From: Gillisella terrae
Lineage (GTDB): Bacteria > Pseudomonadota > Alphaproteobacteria > Rhizobiales > Rhizobiaceae
Assembly (NCBI RefSeq): GCF_004801395.1
Contig: NZ_SSOA01000005.1
Span: 1 to 64,000, forward strand
DNA: 64,000 nucleotides
Reading direction: 5' to 3'
Below, piece after piece: positions 27,421 through 37,401 of the stretch (positions are counted from its first letter, which is position 1; each line of letters opens with the position of its first letter). The position numbers and the translations under genes were made by a program. The notes under the pieces are model-generated. The model saw only the letters and a program-made list of their open reading frames with translations, did not search any database and had not been told where the DNA came from.

Positions 27421-30400
27421 ATGTTCAAAAAAGTTCTGATTGCCAATCGCGGCGAAATCGCCGTGCGCGTCATCCGTACGCTGAAAAAACTCGGGATCGC
27501 ATCTGTTGCGGTCTATTCCGATGCCGACCGTTTTTCGAAAGCCGTGTTGATGGCTGATGAAGCCGTGCGGCTGGGGCCATCGCCCGCCACCGAAAGCTAT
27601 CTCAATGTCGATGCCGTGGTCGCCGCCTGCAAAGCGGCGGGCGCGGAGGCCGTGCATCCGGGCTATGGGTTTTTATCTGAAAATATCGGCTTTGCCGAGC
27701 GTTTGAAGGCGGAGGGCATCGCCTTCATCGGGCCATCGCCCGACAATATCAAGGATTTCGGGCTGAAACATACGGCCCGCGATCTGGCGCGCGACAGCGG
27801 CGTGCCGCTGCTTCCGGGCAGTGGCTTGCTGGACACACTGGAGGCAGCGCTGCAAGCGGCCTCCGACATCGGCTATCCCGTGATGCTGAAATCGACTGCG
27901 GGCGGCGGCGGCATTGGCATGCAGCTTTGCGAGGATGCCGCAAGCCTGTCAGCAGCTTTTGAGACAGTGCAACGCACCGCGCGGTCAAGCTTTGGCGATG
28001 CGCGCGTGTTTCTCGAACGGTTCGTGGCCAAGGCCCGCCATGTCGAGGTGCAGATCTTTGGCGATGGCCAGGGCCGCGTCGTGGCGCTTGGCGAACGCGA
28101 TTGCTCGCTGCAACGCCGCAACCAGAAGGTCATCGAGGAAACGCCAGCACCCGGACTTTCGCAGAGCGTGCGACAGCGCCTTCATGCCGCCGCCGTGGCG
28201 CTTGGCCGGAAGGTCAAATATGCCTCCGCTGGAACGGTTGAGTTCATCTATGATCCGGCGCGCGAGGAGTTTTATTTCCTTGAGGTCAATACGCGCCTTC
28301 AGGTGGAACATCCGGTCACCGAAGCTGTGTTCGGGATCGATCTTGTCGAATGGATGATAAGGCAGGCAGCCGGTGAGGATGTGCTTTCGGGGGCTGAAAA
28401 CCTTGTCCCCAAGGGTGCTGCCATTGAAGCCCGCGTCTATGCCGAAATGCCCCATGCAGGCTTTCGCCCGAGCGCTGGTCTTTTGACGGAGGTTATTTTT
28501 CCAGAGACTGCGCGCGTCGATGGCTGGATTGAAACCGGCACCGAAGTCACGCCCTATTACGACCCGATGCTTGCCAAGGTGATTGTCTCCGCCGAAAGCC
28601 GCGAGGCGGCGATCAAGGCTCTTTCAGAGGCCTTGGATGGCACATCCATAGCTGGCATTGAAACCAATCTCGATTATCTCAAGGCGATTGCCGCCTCTGA
28701 CCTCTTTGCCAGCGGCGATGTCGCCACCACGGCACTGAAGGATTTCAACTTTGTGCCCGATGTGGTCGAGGTGATTGCGCCCGGTGCCCAATCGAGCCTG
28801 CAGGAATTGCCGGGCCGCATCGGCCTCTGGCATGTCGGTGTGCCGCCATCGGGCCCGATGGATGACTATTCTTTCCGCCATGCCAACCAGCTGGTCGGCA
28901 ATGCGGGGGAAACGGCAGCCCTTGAGCTGACGGTGTCTGGCCCGGTGCTGAAATTCTTCTCCGATGTCACGGTGGCATTGTCCGGCGCGATGATGCCAAT
29001 GGCGCTCGATGGCGAACCGGTGGCGCACAATGCGGCTATTTTCATCAAAGCCGGACAGACCTTGACGATTGGCGCCATTCAAGGCCCCGGCCAGCGCGCC
29101 TATCTCGCCGTTGCCGGTGGCTTTTCGGCGCCTGTCGTTCTGGGCTCACGGGCAACATTCGGGCTTGGCCAGTTTGGTGGCAATGCCACGGGCACGCTGA
29201 GAGCCGGTCACGTCCTGCGGCTGGCGCGGGCGGCGCAAACCGGCGTCGTGGCCGCTGGCGAACCGGCTCCGTTGACGCGGAATTGGTCGGTCGGCGTTGT
29301 CTATGGCCCGCATGGCGCACCGGATTTTTTCCTGAAAGAGGATATCGAAAACCTGTTTTCGACCGACTATGAGGTTCATTTCAACTCCGCCCGCACCGGC
29401 GTTCGCCTGATGGGGCCAGCGCCCAAATGGGCGCGCGAGGATGGCGGCGAAGCGGGCCTTCACCCCTCCAACCTCCATGACAATGCCTATGCCATCGGGG
29501 CCATCGACTTTACCGGCGACATGCCGATCATTCTCGGTCCCGATGGACCAAGCCTAGGCGGTTTTGTCTGCCCGGCGGTCATTGCCCGAAACGAGCAGTG
29601 GAAAATGGGCCAGTTCAAACCGGGCGACAAGATCCGCTTCCATCCCGTTGCCCGCGAAGACGACGCATCGGCGGGGCCAACAATAATCGGCATTGGCGAA
29701 AAAGCCGGATCTCCGATTGTTGGATACAATGACAAGGGCGAGATCCCGGTCTGCTATCGCCGTCAGGGCGATGACAATCTGCTGATTGAATATGGTTCGA
29801 TGCAGCTGGATATCGGCCTCCGGCTCAGAGCTCACCTGCTCATGCAGGCGCTGAAAAGTGCGAAACTGCCCGGCCTGATCGATCTGACGCCGGGCATCCG
29901 CTCGTTGCAGGTTCATTATGACGGAACGACGCTCAAACGCTCGCATCTGCTTGGTCTTCTCAATGAAATCGAAGCGTCGCTGCCGCCCGTTGCGGCCGTC
30001 AAGGTGCCGAGCCGCACCGTTTATCTGCCGCTTTCCTGGAACGACCCGCAGGCAGCCCTTGCGATGCAGAAATATCAGGAACTGGTGCGACCCAATGCGC
30101 CCTGGTGCCCGTCCAACATCGAGTTCATCCGCCGCATCAATGGTCTTGCCGATGAGCAGGCGGTGAAGGATACGATCTTCAACGCCTCCTATCTGGTTCT
30201 GGGCCTTGGCGATGTCTATCTCGGCGCGCCGGTCGCCACCCCTCTTGATCCGCGCCAGCGGCTGGTGACGACGAAATATAATCCGGCCCGCACCTGGACG
30301 CCGGAAAATGCCGTCGGCATTGGCGGGGCCTATATGTGTATCTATGGCATGGAGGGACCGGGCGGCTATCAGCTGTTTGGGCGCACGATCCAGATGTGGA

Positions 30401-30957
30401 ACACATGGCGGCAGACGCCAGTGTTCAAGAAGGACAAGCCCTGGCTGCTCGATTTCTTCGATCAGGTCCGCTTCTTCCCCGTCAGCCATGAAGAACTGAC
30501 TGACGCGCGTGCGGCCTTCCCGCATGGCGGTTATCCGGTGCACATTGAGGAAGGAGAGTTTTCCTATGCCGACTACGAGGCCTCGCTCAAAGCCAATGCC
30601 AGCGCCATCTCTGCCTTCAAATCTACCCAGCAAGCCTCTTTTGAGGCCGAACGCCGCCGCTGGAAGGAACAGGGGCTTGATAGTTTCACCGTCGATGAGG
30701 GCGCAGGCTCCCAAATCGGCGGCGATATTCCGGCAGGTTGTTTCGGGATTGAAAGCGCTGTGCCCGGAAATGTCTGGAAAATTCTGGTCGAAGAAGGCCA
30801 GACTGTTGCGGCGGGCGATACGCTTGCCATCATCGAATCCATGAAAATGGAAATCGCCATCACCGCCCATGCCGGTGGCCGCGTGCGGGAACTCCGCGCT
30901 GGCCCTGGCCGAAATGTTAAAGCTGGCGATGTGCTGGCCGTGCTTGAGGACCTCTGA
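27421..30957 (+). CDS. Biotin-dependent guanidine (urea-type) carboxylase
   Basis: 1178 residues. An N-terminal biotin carboxylase spans about 1-450 ([17 protein letters not shown]-grasp loop [21 protein letters not shown]). KipA/KipI-like carboxyltransferase subdomains span about 460-1080 ([23 protein letters not shown]). The C-terminal biotinyl domain has ESMKMEIA with biotin Lys1142. It uses ATP and bicarbonate to carboxylate the substrate. The riboswitch and both DUF1989 genes argue for guanidine over urea. After GRTIQMW the protein has Asn994; I recall an Asp-to-Asn change in this active site as a mark of guanidine carboxylases, but could not check the alignment. Confidence 0.92.
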   Translation: MFKKVLIANRGEIAVRVIRTLKKLGIASVAVYSDADRFSKAVLMADEAVRLGPSPATESYLNVDAVVAACKAAGAEAVHPGYGFLSENIGFAERLKAEGIAFIGPSPDNIKDFGLKHTARDLARDSGVPLLPGSGLLDTLEAALQAASDIGYPVMLKSTAGGGGIGMQLCEDAASLSAAFETVQRTARSSFGDARVFLERFVAKARHVEVQIFGDGQGRVVALGERDCSLQRRNQKVIEETPAPGLSQSVRQRLHAAAVALGRKVKYASAGTVEFIYDPAREEFYFLEVNTRLQVEHPVTEAVFGIDLVEWMIRQAAGEDVLSGAENLVPKGAAIEARVYAEMPHAGFRPSAGLLTEVIFPETARVDGWIETGTEVTPYYDPMLAKVIVSAESREAAIKALSEALDGTSIAGIETNLDYLKAIAASDLFASGDVATTALKDFNFVPDVVEVIAPGAQSSLQELPGRIGLWHVGVPPSGPMDDYSFRHANQLVGNAGETAALELTVSGPVLKFFSDVTVALSGAMMPMALDGEPVAHNAAIFIKAGQTLTIGAIQGPGQRAYLAVAGGFSAPVVLGSRATFGLGQFGGNATGTLRAGHVLRLARAAQTGVVAAGEPAPLTRNWSVGVVYGPHGAPDFFLKEDIENLFSTDYEVHFNSARTGVRLMGPAPKWAREDGGEAGLHPSNLHDNAYAIGAIDFTGDMPIILGPDGPSLGGFVCPAVIARNEQWKMGQFKPGDKIRFHPVAREDDASAGPTIIGIGEKAGSPIVGYNDKGEIPVCYRRQGDDNLLIEYGSMQLDIGLRLRAHLLMQALKSAKLPGLIDLTPGIRSLQVHYDGTTLKRSHLLGLLNEIEASLPPVAAVKVPSRTVYLPLSWNDPQAALAMQKYQELVRPNAPWCPSNIEFIRRINGLADEQAVKDTIFNASYLVLGLGDVYLGAPVATPLDPRQRLVTTKYNPARTWTPENAVGIGGAYMCIYGMEGPGGYQLFGRTIQMWNTWRQTPVFKKDKPWLLDFFDQVRFFPVSHEELTDARAAFPHGGYPVHIEEGEFSYADYEASLKANASAISAFKSTQQASFEAERRRWKEQGLDSFTVDEGAGSQIGGDIPAGCFGIESAVPGNVWKILVEEGQTVAAGDTLAIIESMKMEIAITAHAGGRVRELRAGPGRNVKAGDVLAVLEDL

Positions 30958-32759
30958 TGCTCCCTGAAATCCTTGATTTTTCATCCATCCGCGACGCCTA
31001 TTCGAAAGGCTTCACGCCGCTTGATCTGGTCGAGGAGGTGATTGCGCGCTGCAACGCCTCCGCTGATCCCGCCATCTTCATCACCCGCACGCCCGAAGAT
31101 CAGCTGCGGGCGGCGGCGCAAGAACTGATGGCGCGCGCACCGGAAGCCAATTCCCTGCCGCTCTGGGGCATTCCCTTTGCCGTGAAGGACAATATCGATG
31201 TTGCGGGCCTGCCGGTGACAGCCGCCTGCCCGGCTTTCAAATATCATCCTGACAAGGATGCAACGCTGATTGCCCGGTTGAAGGCCGCAGGTGCGCTGGT
31301 TATCGGCAAGACCAATCTTGACCAGTTTGCCACCGGCCTCAACGGCACACGCTCGCCCTATGGCGCGCCGCGCTCGGTGTTTGACAGCGCCTATGTGTCG
31401 GGCGGCTCGAGCTCCGGTTCGGCGATTGCCGTTGCCTCCGGCCTTGCGGCCTTTTCGCTTGGCACCGATACGGCAGGGTCGGGCCGTGTGCCCGCAGCCT
31501 TCAACAATCTCGTCGGCATCAAGCCAACGCCGGGACTGGTGCCGAATGTCGGCGTCGTGCCTGCCTGCCGCAGCGTCGATGTCGTGACCGTCTTTGCCGC
31601 GACCGTTGGCGATGGCATTGCCGCGCGCAAGGTGATGGAAGGCTATGATGCGGCAGACCCGTTTTCCTGCGTCGCCGTTCCGGTCAAGCTGCCTTCGAGC
31701 GGTTTGCGGATCGGGGTTCTGGAGGGTGCCGAGCGCGAATTTTATGGCAACGCCGCCTATGAGGCCCTTTATGATGCGGCCATCGAACGGGCAAAGTCGC
31801 TCGGCGCAACCATCGTTCCCTTCGACTATGCGCCATTCCGGCAAGCCGCCGAACTGCTCTATAACGGCCCCTGGGTTGCCGAGCGGCTCGCAGCCGTCAA
31901 GGATTTTATCGCCACCAACGCCGATGATTTCGACCCTGCCGTGCGTACCATCATCGAAGGGGCGAAAGCCTATGACGCCGTGGGTGCATTCGAGGGCAAA
32001 TACAAGCTCGAAGCGCTCCGCCAACTGACGAAAGCCGAATGGGAAAAGGTCGACATGCTGATGCTGCCGACCTCGCCAACCACCTACACGGTCGAGGCAA
32101 TGATGGCGGACCCCATCGTCAAGAACGGCCATTTCGGGCGCTACACGAACTTCGCCAACCTGTTTGGCTATGCGGCGATTGCGATACCTGCAGGCTTTGA
32201 CACGGAAGGTCATCTGCCTGCTGGCGTGACGCTGATTGGCCCTGGCTTCAGCGACGAGGCGTTGGCTCCCTTTGCAGACGCCATGCACCGCTCACTGGGG
32301 GCAGGCATGGGCAAGGCGAAGGAGGCCGCAATCCCGGAAGCAAGCCGTGTCGCGGACGGTGATGACGGGATGATTTCGATCATGGTGGTTGGCGCGCATC
32401 TGACCGGCATGCCCCTCAACCATGAACTGACAGGCCCCGGCGGCAGGCTTGTGAAAACCTGCCGGACGGCTGGCGATTATCGGCTGTTCGTTCTGCCCAA
32501 CACCACGCCGCCAAAGCCGGGTCTCATCCGCGAACCGGGTCTTGCAGGCAAGGGACTTGAGGTTGAGGTCTGGAAGCTGCCGCCGTCAGCCTTCGGCAAT
32601 TTCGTCAACAACATCCCCGCCCCGCTTGGCATCGGCAAAGTGACGCTGGATGACGGCTCGCAGGTGTCGGGCTTCCTCTGCGAACCCTATGCGGTCGAGG
32701 GCGCTCTGGAAGTCACCGCCCTTGGCGGCTGGCGGGCCTATATAGCCTCACGGCAATGA
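30957..32759 (+). CDS. atzF: Allophanate hydrolase
   Basis: 600 residues. The amidase domain (about 1-440) has the Ser-Ser-Lys triad region, with Lys in FAVKDNIDVAG and the serines in GGSSSGSAIA and GTDTAGSGR. A C-terminal domain of about 130 residues is typical of AtzF/DUR1. It splits allophanate to two ammonia and two CO2 and completes guanidine use. The start codon overlaps the carboxylase stop (TGATG). The IS6-like copy begins 23 bases after the stop. Confidence 0.93.
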   Translation: MLPEILDFSSIRDAYSKGFTPLDLVEEVIARCNASADPAIFITRTPEDQLRAAAQELMARAPEANSLPLWGIPFAVKDNIDVAGLPVTAACPAFKYHPDKDATLIARLKAAGALVIGKTNLDQFATGLNGTRSPYGAPRSVFDSAYVSGGSSSGSAIAVASGLAAFSLGTDTAGSGRVPAAFNNLVGIKPTPGLVPNVGVVPACRSVDVVTVFAATVGDGIAARKVMEGYDAADPFSCVAVPVKLPSSGLRIGVLEGAEREFYGNAAYEALYDAAIERAKSLGATIVPFDYAPFRQAAELLYNGPWVAERLAAVKDFIATNADDFDPAVRTIIEGAKAYDAVGAFEGKYKLEALRQLTKAEWEKVDMLMLPTSPTTYTVEAMMADPIVKNGHFGRYTNFANLFGYAAIAIPAGFDTEGHLPAGVTLIGPGFSDEALAPFADAMHRSLGAGMGKAKEAAIPEASRVADGDDGMISIMVVGAHLTGMPLNHELTGPGGRLVKTCRTAGDYRLFVLPNTTPPKPGLIREPGLAGKGLEVEVWKLPPSAFGNFVNNIPAPLGIGKVTLDDGSQVSGFLCEPYAVEGALEVTALGGWRAYIASRQ

Positions 32760-32782
32760 AATCCGCCTGAGATAGATGCGCG

Positions 32783-33469
32783 GGTTCCGTCGCAAACTTT
32801 CTATTCATCTGATGGCGTCATAGGCGTCATCAGATTTCCAGATTACAGACCGAGCTTTGCGCGTATGATCAGTTTCAAAGGCAGCCATTACCCGAAGACG
32901 TGATTTTCTACGCGGTGTTTTTCTACATCCGATATGCCGTTTCGTATCGTGATCTGGAAGAGATTATGACGGAACGTGGCCTCAAAGTCGATCATGCGAC
33001 ATTGAGCAGATGGGGTGTGAAATATGCACCCTGATAGCCCGTGATGCCCATCGGCGGAAATCAACGACCAACAGCGCGTGGCGAATGGACGCGACGTGCA
33101 TCAAGATCAAGGGTAAGTGGACCTATCTCTACAGAACGGTGCCAACCTTGCCGGATTGCAAAACATGAACTGGTTGTTGCTGTTCCACGGATGGTTCCGG
33201 CTGATCAAGATTGTCCAGATCAAATATCTCAACAACATCATTGAGCAGGATCATCGATTTATCAAGAAGCTGACGCGACCGATGAGGGGCTTCAAATCCT
33301 TTTATCAGCATCGGCTAGATTGGATGGAATTGAGGTCGCCGATATAATCAGAAAGGGCCAATTCCAAACAGCAGGCCCTTCCGCCTTTTAGCAATTTGGT
33401 GCACTCGCTGCATAACTGCGCCCGGCGATAGCCACACCGGCGATCATTTCAAAAATTTGCGTCGGAATC
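32783..33469 (+). mobile_element. IS6-like element, decayed internally deleted copy 2
   Basis: About 687 bases with inverted ends GGTTCCGTCGCAAACTTT (32783) and, on the minus strand from 33469, GATTCCGACGCAAATTTTT. Nearly identical to copy 1 and in the same direction. It closes the guanidine cassette on the right and is followed by the repABC promoter region. Confidence 0.82.
32865..33391 (+). pseudogene. Broken IS6-family transposase (copy 2)
   Basis: Same pieces as the copy at 15124, with the same frameshift after CCGAAGACG and the same internal deletion. It has one further single-base loss (CACCCTGATAG in place of CACCCCTGATAG). It retains KGKWTYLYR before breaking, where copy 1 has a stop. 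Not functional. Confidence 0.85.
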
Positions 33470-33582
33470 AGGCACCTTCCTTCGGGGGCTTTCTGGCTGT
33501 CTGAAGCGAACGAAGTGGCAATTTCACAAGCCCCAAGATACGGAATCGAAAAGGACTCGGCAATCCCTGCGAATCATGCAAT

Positions 33583-33595
33583 ACCGTGATACGGT
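33583..33595. promoter_or_regulatory. parS-like palindrome upstream of repA
   Basis: ACCGT-GAT-ACGGT, a perfect 5-bp dyad 65 bases before repA, in the place where repABC replicons often carry a RepB-binding centromere or the RepA operator. I saw no second copy elsewhere in the window. The rest of 33470-33659 holds the repA promoter but no clear -35/-10 pair. Confidence 0.4.
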
Positions 33596-33659
33596 TCTTT
33601 GAGAAAATACGCTGATATTTCGCATTAAAAAGCAAATCGTTTTACGGGGAAAAAGCGCA

Positions 33660-34859
33660 GTGCTTGACAACATCGTTTCTTCAACAGATATGCGCATTGA
33701 GCGGCATGCTATGCAGCTCTCGCGCCAGTTGAAGCTGTTGTCAGAGCATCTTTTCCCCGCGCATTCCGCCAAAGCCTTGCGCACCTTTTCGTCTGGTGAT
33801 GTGGCGCAATTGATTGGCGTGTCTGATGGTTATCTTCGACAGCTGTCTCTGGATGGGCGCGGCCCCTCCCCGCAAATTTCCGAGAGCGGGCGCCGCTCCT
33901 ATACGTTGCAGCAGATCAACGAGCTTCGTGCCTTGATCGCCACCACCAAACCCAAAGACGCGATAACCTATTTACCGCATCGTCAGCCTGGGGAAAAGCT
34001 GCAAACCATTGCGGTGACCAATTTCAAAGGTGGTTCGGCCAAGACGACCACCGCGCTTTATCTGGCGCAATATCTGGCCCTGCAAGGGTATCGCGTCTTG
34101 GCCATTGATCTTGATCCGCAGGCGTCCATGTCTGCCATGCTTGGCGTTCAGCCGGAGTTTGAGGTGGGCACAGGCGATACGCTCTATGGTGCGATCCGCT
34201 ATGATGAGGAGCGCAAACCTCTCAAAGACATTATTCGTAAAACCTATTTCGCAGGGCTGGATCTGGTTCCGGGAAATCTTGAACTCATGGAGTTTGAGCA
34301 TGACACGCCCCGCGCCCTTGCCGAAAAGCGGGCAAGTCAGGGCGAGCCGTTTTTTCGCCGGGTGGGTGTGGCGATTGCCGAGGTCGAAGACAGCTATGAT
34401 ATTGTGGTGATCGATTGCCCGCCGCAGCTTGGTTATTTGACCCTGGGCGCCGTTTGCGCCGCCACATCCTTGTTGATCACCGTTCATCCGCAGATGGTGG
34501 ACGTGGCTTCGATGAGTCAGTTTTTGCTGATGACATCCGATCTTCTCGCCGTTGTGCGCAAGGCGGGTGGCGATCTTGCCCATGATTTCATCAAATATGT
34601 CGTGACCAGGCATGAGCCTTTTGATGGTCCGCAATCGCAAATCGTTGCGCTGTTGCGCGGCCTGTTTGCCGATGACGTTTTAACCGCAACCATTTTGAAA
34701 TCCACCGCCATTTCAGATGCGGGCCTGTCAAAACAGACGCTTTATGAGATGGAAAAGGGACAGGTTCGAAAATCAACCTTTGATCGGGCGATGGAATCGG
34801 TCAATGCTGCCAATGCCGAAGTTCTGGACAATCTGAAAAAGGTTTGGGGCCGGAAATGA
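33660..34859 (+). CDS. repA: Plasmid partition ATPase RepA (ParA family)
   Basis: 399 residues from GTG 33660 with GGGGA upstream. The N-terminal DNA-binding part (SGDVAQLIGVSDGYLRQLSLDGRGP) precedes a ParA ATPase with deviant Walker A KGGSAKTTT near residue 124, DLDPQASMS and VVIDCPPQLG. RepA with RepB segregates the replicon and represses the repABC promoter. First gene of the operon; repB overlaps it by four bases. Confidence 0.96.
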   Translation: MLDNIVSSTDMRIERHAMQLSRQLKLLSEHLFPAHSAKALRTFSSGDVAQLIGVSDGYLRQLSLDGRGPSPQISESGRRSYTLQQINELRALIATTKPKDAITYLPHRQPGEKLQTIAVTNFKGGSAKTTTALYLAQYLALQGYRVLAIDLDPQASMSAMLGVQPEFEVGTGDTLYGAIRYDEERKPLKDIIRKTYFAGLDLVPGNLELMEFEHDTPRALAEKRASQGEPFFRRVGVAIAEVEDSYDIVVIDCPPQLGYLTLGAVCAATSLLITVHPQMVDVASMSQFLLMTSDLLAVVRKAGGDLAHDFIKYVVTRHEPFDGPQSQIVALLRGLFADDVLTATILKSTAISDAGLSKQTLYEMEKGQVRKSTFDRAMESVNAANAEVLDNLKKVWGRK

Positions 34860-35842
34860 GCAAACGCGGCAAGAACCTTAACACGATATTTCAGGCGGCA
34901 GCACAGGAGTTGGCCGCGGCCAACTTTTCGGGTGATCACACGGAGACCCGTGCGCTGGCAGGCCCCATCAAGTCGATGGCGCTTACCCTTGGCAAGATGG
35001 AAGACGAAGCGCGCGAGCTCAAACAAGCCCTCGGCTCCGGGCTTTATGTGCAGATGTTGGAGCCCGATCTGATCGATCCATCTTTCATGCGCGATCGCAT
35101 GGATGACATTGCGTTTGAGGATGATGATCCATTTTTGCGCTCGATTGCCGAAAATGGGCAGGAAGTTCCTATTCTCGTTCGCCCTCATCCAGAGCACGAA
35201 GACCGCTATCAGGCGGCCTATGGGCATCGGCGTTTAAAGGCAGCAGCCCAGCTTGGCATCAAGGTCAAAGCCATCGTCCGCGCCTTTGATGATACCGCCC
35301 TTGTCGTGGCGCAAGGGCTTGAAAACAGCGGCCGGGAAAGCCTTTCGTTCATTGAGCGTGCGGTTTTTGCCTATCAGCTGGAGCAAAAAGGTTTTAAGCG
35401 CAGTGACATTATGAATGCGCTATCAACTGACAAAACCGAACTGTCGAAACTGATATCCGTTCCCTCGACGATTCCACTCTCTGTTATTCAGGCCATTGGC
35501 AGCGCCAAAGGTATTGGGCGGCGGAAATGGCTGGGACTGGCCAGCGCCTTCAGTGCTGCTCGACTGCGAGACGTGGAGAGCGTTTTGCGCTCTGAAGCGA
35601 TGCACAACGCCTCTTCCGATACGCGATTTGAAGCGGTCTCTGCGGTTCTGGCCGAGGCACCCAAGGCCAATGTTCAGAACTGGATGCCGCATCTTGGTGG
35701 CAGACTGACGGGAAGTATCAAAACCACGCCTAAAAAATTCTCGCTTACGCTGTCCGATCAGGAAGCGGGGCGCTTTGGGCAGTTTTTGTCCGAAAAACTC
35801 GATGAACTTTACGACGAATATTGTCGTAAAAAAGGAGATTGA
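34856..35842 (+). CDS. repB: Plasmid partition protein RepB (ParB family)
   Basis: 328 residues from ATG 34856, which overlaps the repA stop (ATGA). The ParB N domain has GQEVPILVRPHP, YGHRRLKAA and VVAQGLENSGRE-SLSFIERA, followed by a helix-turn-helix. The protein is clearly different from the second RepB at 63166-64000, so the two should recognise different centromeres. Confidence 0.95.
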   Translation: MSKRGKNLNTIFQAAAQELAAANFSGDHTETRALAGPIKSMALTLGKMEDEARELKQALGSGLYVQMLEPDLIDPSFMRDRMDDIAFEDDDPFLRSIAENGQEVPILVRPHPEHEDRYQAAYGHRRLKAAAQLGIKVKAIVRAFDDTALVVAQGLENSGRESLSFIERAVFAYQLEQKGFKRSDIMNALSTDKTELSKLISVPSTIPLSVIQAIGSAKGIGRRKWLGLASAFSAARLRDVESVLRSEAMHNASSDTRFEAVSAVLAEAPKANVQNWMPHLGGRLTGSIKTTPKKFSLTLSDQEAGRFGQFLSEKLDELYDEYCRKKGD

Positions 35843-35852
35843 ACCGCAAAAG

Positions 35853-35902
35853 AAAAAGGCCCCCAAACGTTTCCGTCGTGGAAGCCCTTCTCGAACTGTA
35901 GC
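35853..35902 (-). ncRNA. repABC counter-transcribed RNA (incompatibility RNA)
   Basis: On the minus strand TTGACT (35932-35937) and GATTCT (35909-35914) are 17 bases apart. A transcript starting near 35902 would run to a terminator with stem GGCTTCC/GGGGGCC (35880-35886 and 35858-35864) and a T-run at 35853-35857. Size (~50 nt), place between repB and repC and antisense direction match the ctRNA that limits RepC synthesis. The repC leader beyond it can form a CCTTT/AAAGG hairpin that hides the repC ribosome site. Confidence 0.88.
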
Positions 35903-35995
35903 AAGTTGAGAATCGCATTTCCTCGAATCATAGTCAAGAGTTTTGGCACCGTTTTGGTGAGCGTTTTTCCTTTGCCTTTTGAAAGGTGAGAGAAA

Positions 35996-37240
35996 ATGCA
36001 GATAGGAAATGTGACGACGCCCTTTGGGCGGCGCTCCATGACGCTTGCTCTGGTCAAAAATCAGCTGGACACAGCCGAGGCGAGGCCCGCCAAAGCCGTG
36101 GACAAATGGAAAGCCTTTCGCAACGCCTGTGAAGCGCGCGAACTGTTGGGCATTGCCCAGCCGGCGCTGTCGGTGCTCAATGCGCTTTTGTCCTTTTATC
36201 CCGAAACCGAGCTGTCGGAAGAGTTTGGCCTGGTGGTTTTTCCCTCCAATGTCCAGCTCTCGGTGCGCGCCCATGGCATGAGCGGAACCACACTGCGTCG
36301 GCATTTGGCAGCGCTGGTGGATGCGGGGCTGATCATTCGCAAAGACAGCCCGAACGGCAAGCGCTATGCGCGAAAAGATCGCTCTGGCACCATTGAGACG
36401 GCGTTTGGTTTCAGCCTGGCACCCATGCTGGCGCGGGCTGAAGAATTGGCCCATCTCGCCCAGCAGGTGGAAAGGGACAAAAAAGCGCTTCGCCAGATGA
36501 AAGAACGCCTGACACTCTGCCGCCGCGATGTGCGCAAGCTGATCTCGGCTGCGATGGAAGAGGGTGCCGCTGGCGATTGGGGCATGATTGAAGGTCATTA
36601 TATCGGCCTTGTTGGCCGCATTCCGCGCAATCCAACTCAGTCGGATATTGCCCCCATTCTCGAAGAGCTTGAAATGCTGCGCTCTGAAATCCTCAACATT
36701 TTGGAAATACAGCTAAAAAGCCAGAAAAACGATGGCAATGACGACCAAAACGGCTGCCACATACAGAATTCAAATACCGATCTCCTTAATGAATCTGCAC
36801 CTCGCTTCGAAATGAAGCAGGACGCGGCCGATGTGCCCAAACCGACACCCCGCACGGATCTAAAACCGGCTCATCCAAAACCGGTAGATCCAATCAAGGC
36901 GTTTCCGCTCAGCATGGTGCTGCGGGCTTGCCCGACCATGCGCGACTACGCCAAAGATGCGACCATCGCCAATTGGCGCGAGTTGATGGCAACGGCGGTG
37001 CTGGTGCGATCGATGCTGGGCATCAGTCCTTCTGCCTATGAGGATGCCTGCGAGATCATGGGAGCGGAAGGTGCGGCGGTGGCCATTGCCTGCATTCTGG
37101 AGCGCGGCGGACATATCAATTCGCCCGGCGGTTACCTGCGCGATCTGACCCGGCGCGCGCAAAGGGGCGAGTTCTCGCTCGGGCCGGTGCTGATGGCCCT
37201 GATCCGCGCAAACGAGGGACAGAGCCAAAAAACAGGGTGA
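35996..37240 (+). CDS. repC: Replication initiator RepC
   Basis: 414 residues of the RepC family: FRNACEARELLGIAQPALSVLNALLSFYPE, the winged-helix block SNVQLSVRAHGMSGTTLRRHLAALVDAGLI and the C-terminal CPTMRDYAKD...GPVLMALIRA. RepC is the only protein needed to start replication and acts on an origin inside its own gene. Its ATG follows AAAGGTGAGAGAAA, 153 bases after repB, behind the antisense RNA. Confidence 0.96.
   Translation: MQIGNVTTPFGRRSMTLALVKNQLDTAEARPAKAVDKWKAFRNACEARELLGIAQPALSVLNALLSFYPETELSEEFGLVVFPSNVQLSVRAHGMSGTTLRRHLAALVDAGLIIRKDSPNGKRYARKDRSGTIETAFGFSLAPMLARAEELAHLAQQVERDKKALRQMKERLTLCRRDVRKLISAAMEEGAAGDWGMIEGHYIGLVGRIPRNPTQSDIAPILEELEMLRSEILNILEIQLKSQKNDGNDDQNGCHIQNSNTDLLNESAPRFEMKQDAADVPKPTPRTDLKPAHPKPVDPIKAFPLSMVLRACPTMRDYAKDATIANWRELMATAVLVRSMLGISPSAYEDACEIMGAEGAAVAIACILERGGHINSPGGYLRDLTRRAQRGEFSLGPVLMALIRANEGQSQKTG
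36690..36800 (+). other. Putative oriV within repC
   Basis: An AT-rich stretch in the middle of repC (AATACAGCTAAAAAGCCAGA to AATTCAAATACCGATCTCC) unlike the GC-rich rest of the gene. In studied repABC replicons the origin lies in such a segment of repC. Inference from composition and family knowledge. Confidence 0.5.
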
Positions 37241-37401
37241 ACATACGCGGTCGGCCCATTGCGCGTGCTCTTGAAGAGTGCGCGATAAGAGGTCTGGCAC
37301 CGTTGTGACCCGGTAGGTTTTGTCTATATACAGCTCTTTGAATCCTTGCTTCATCAAAGCCGGTTCGGGCAATGGGGCAGCAAATCCAGACAGGTATGAC
37401 C

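Noticed and set aside
29554-30984. 476-codon minus-strand frame opposite the carboxylase
   Set aside because: Antisense shadow of the carboxyltransferase and biotinyl domains.
15042-33469. An active composite transposon
   Set aside because: All three IS copies are dead or truncated and no target-site duplication could be recognised, so only a past event is supported.
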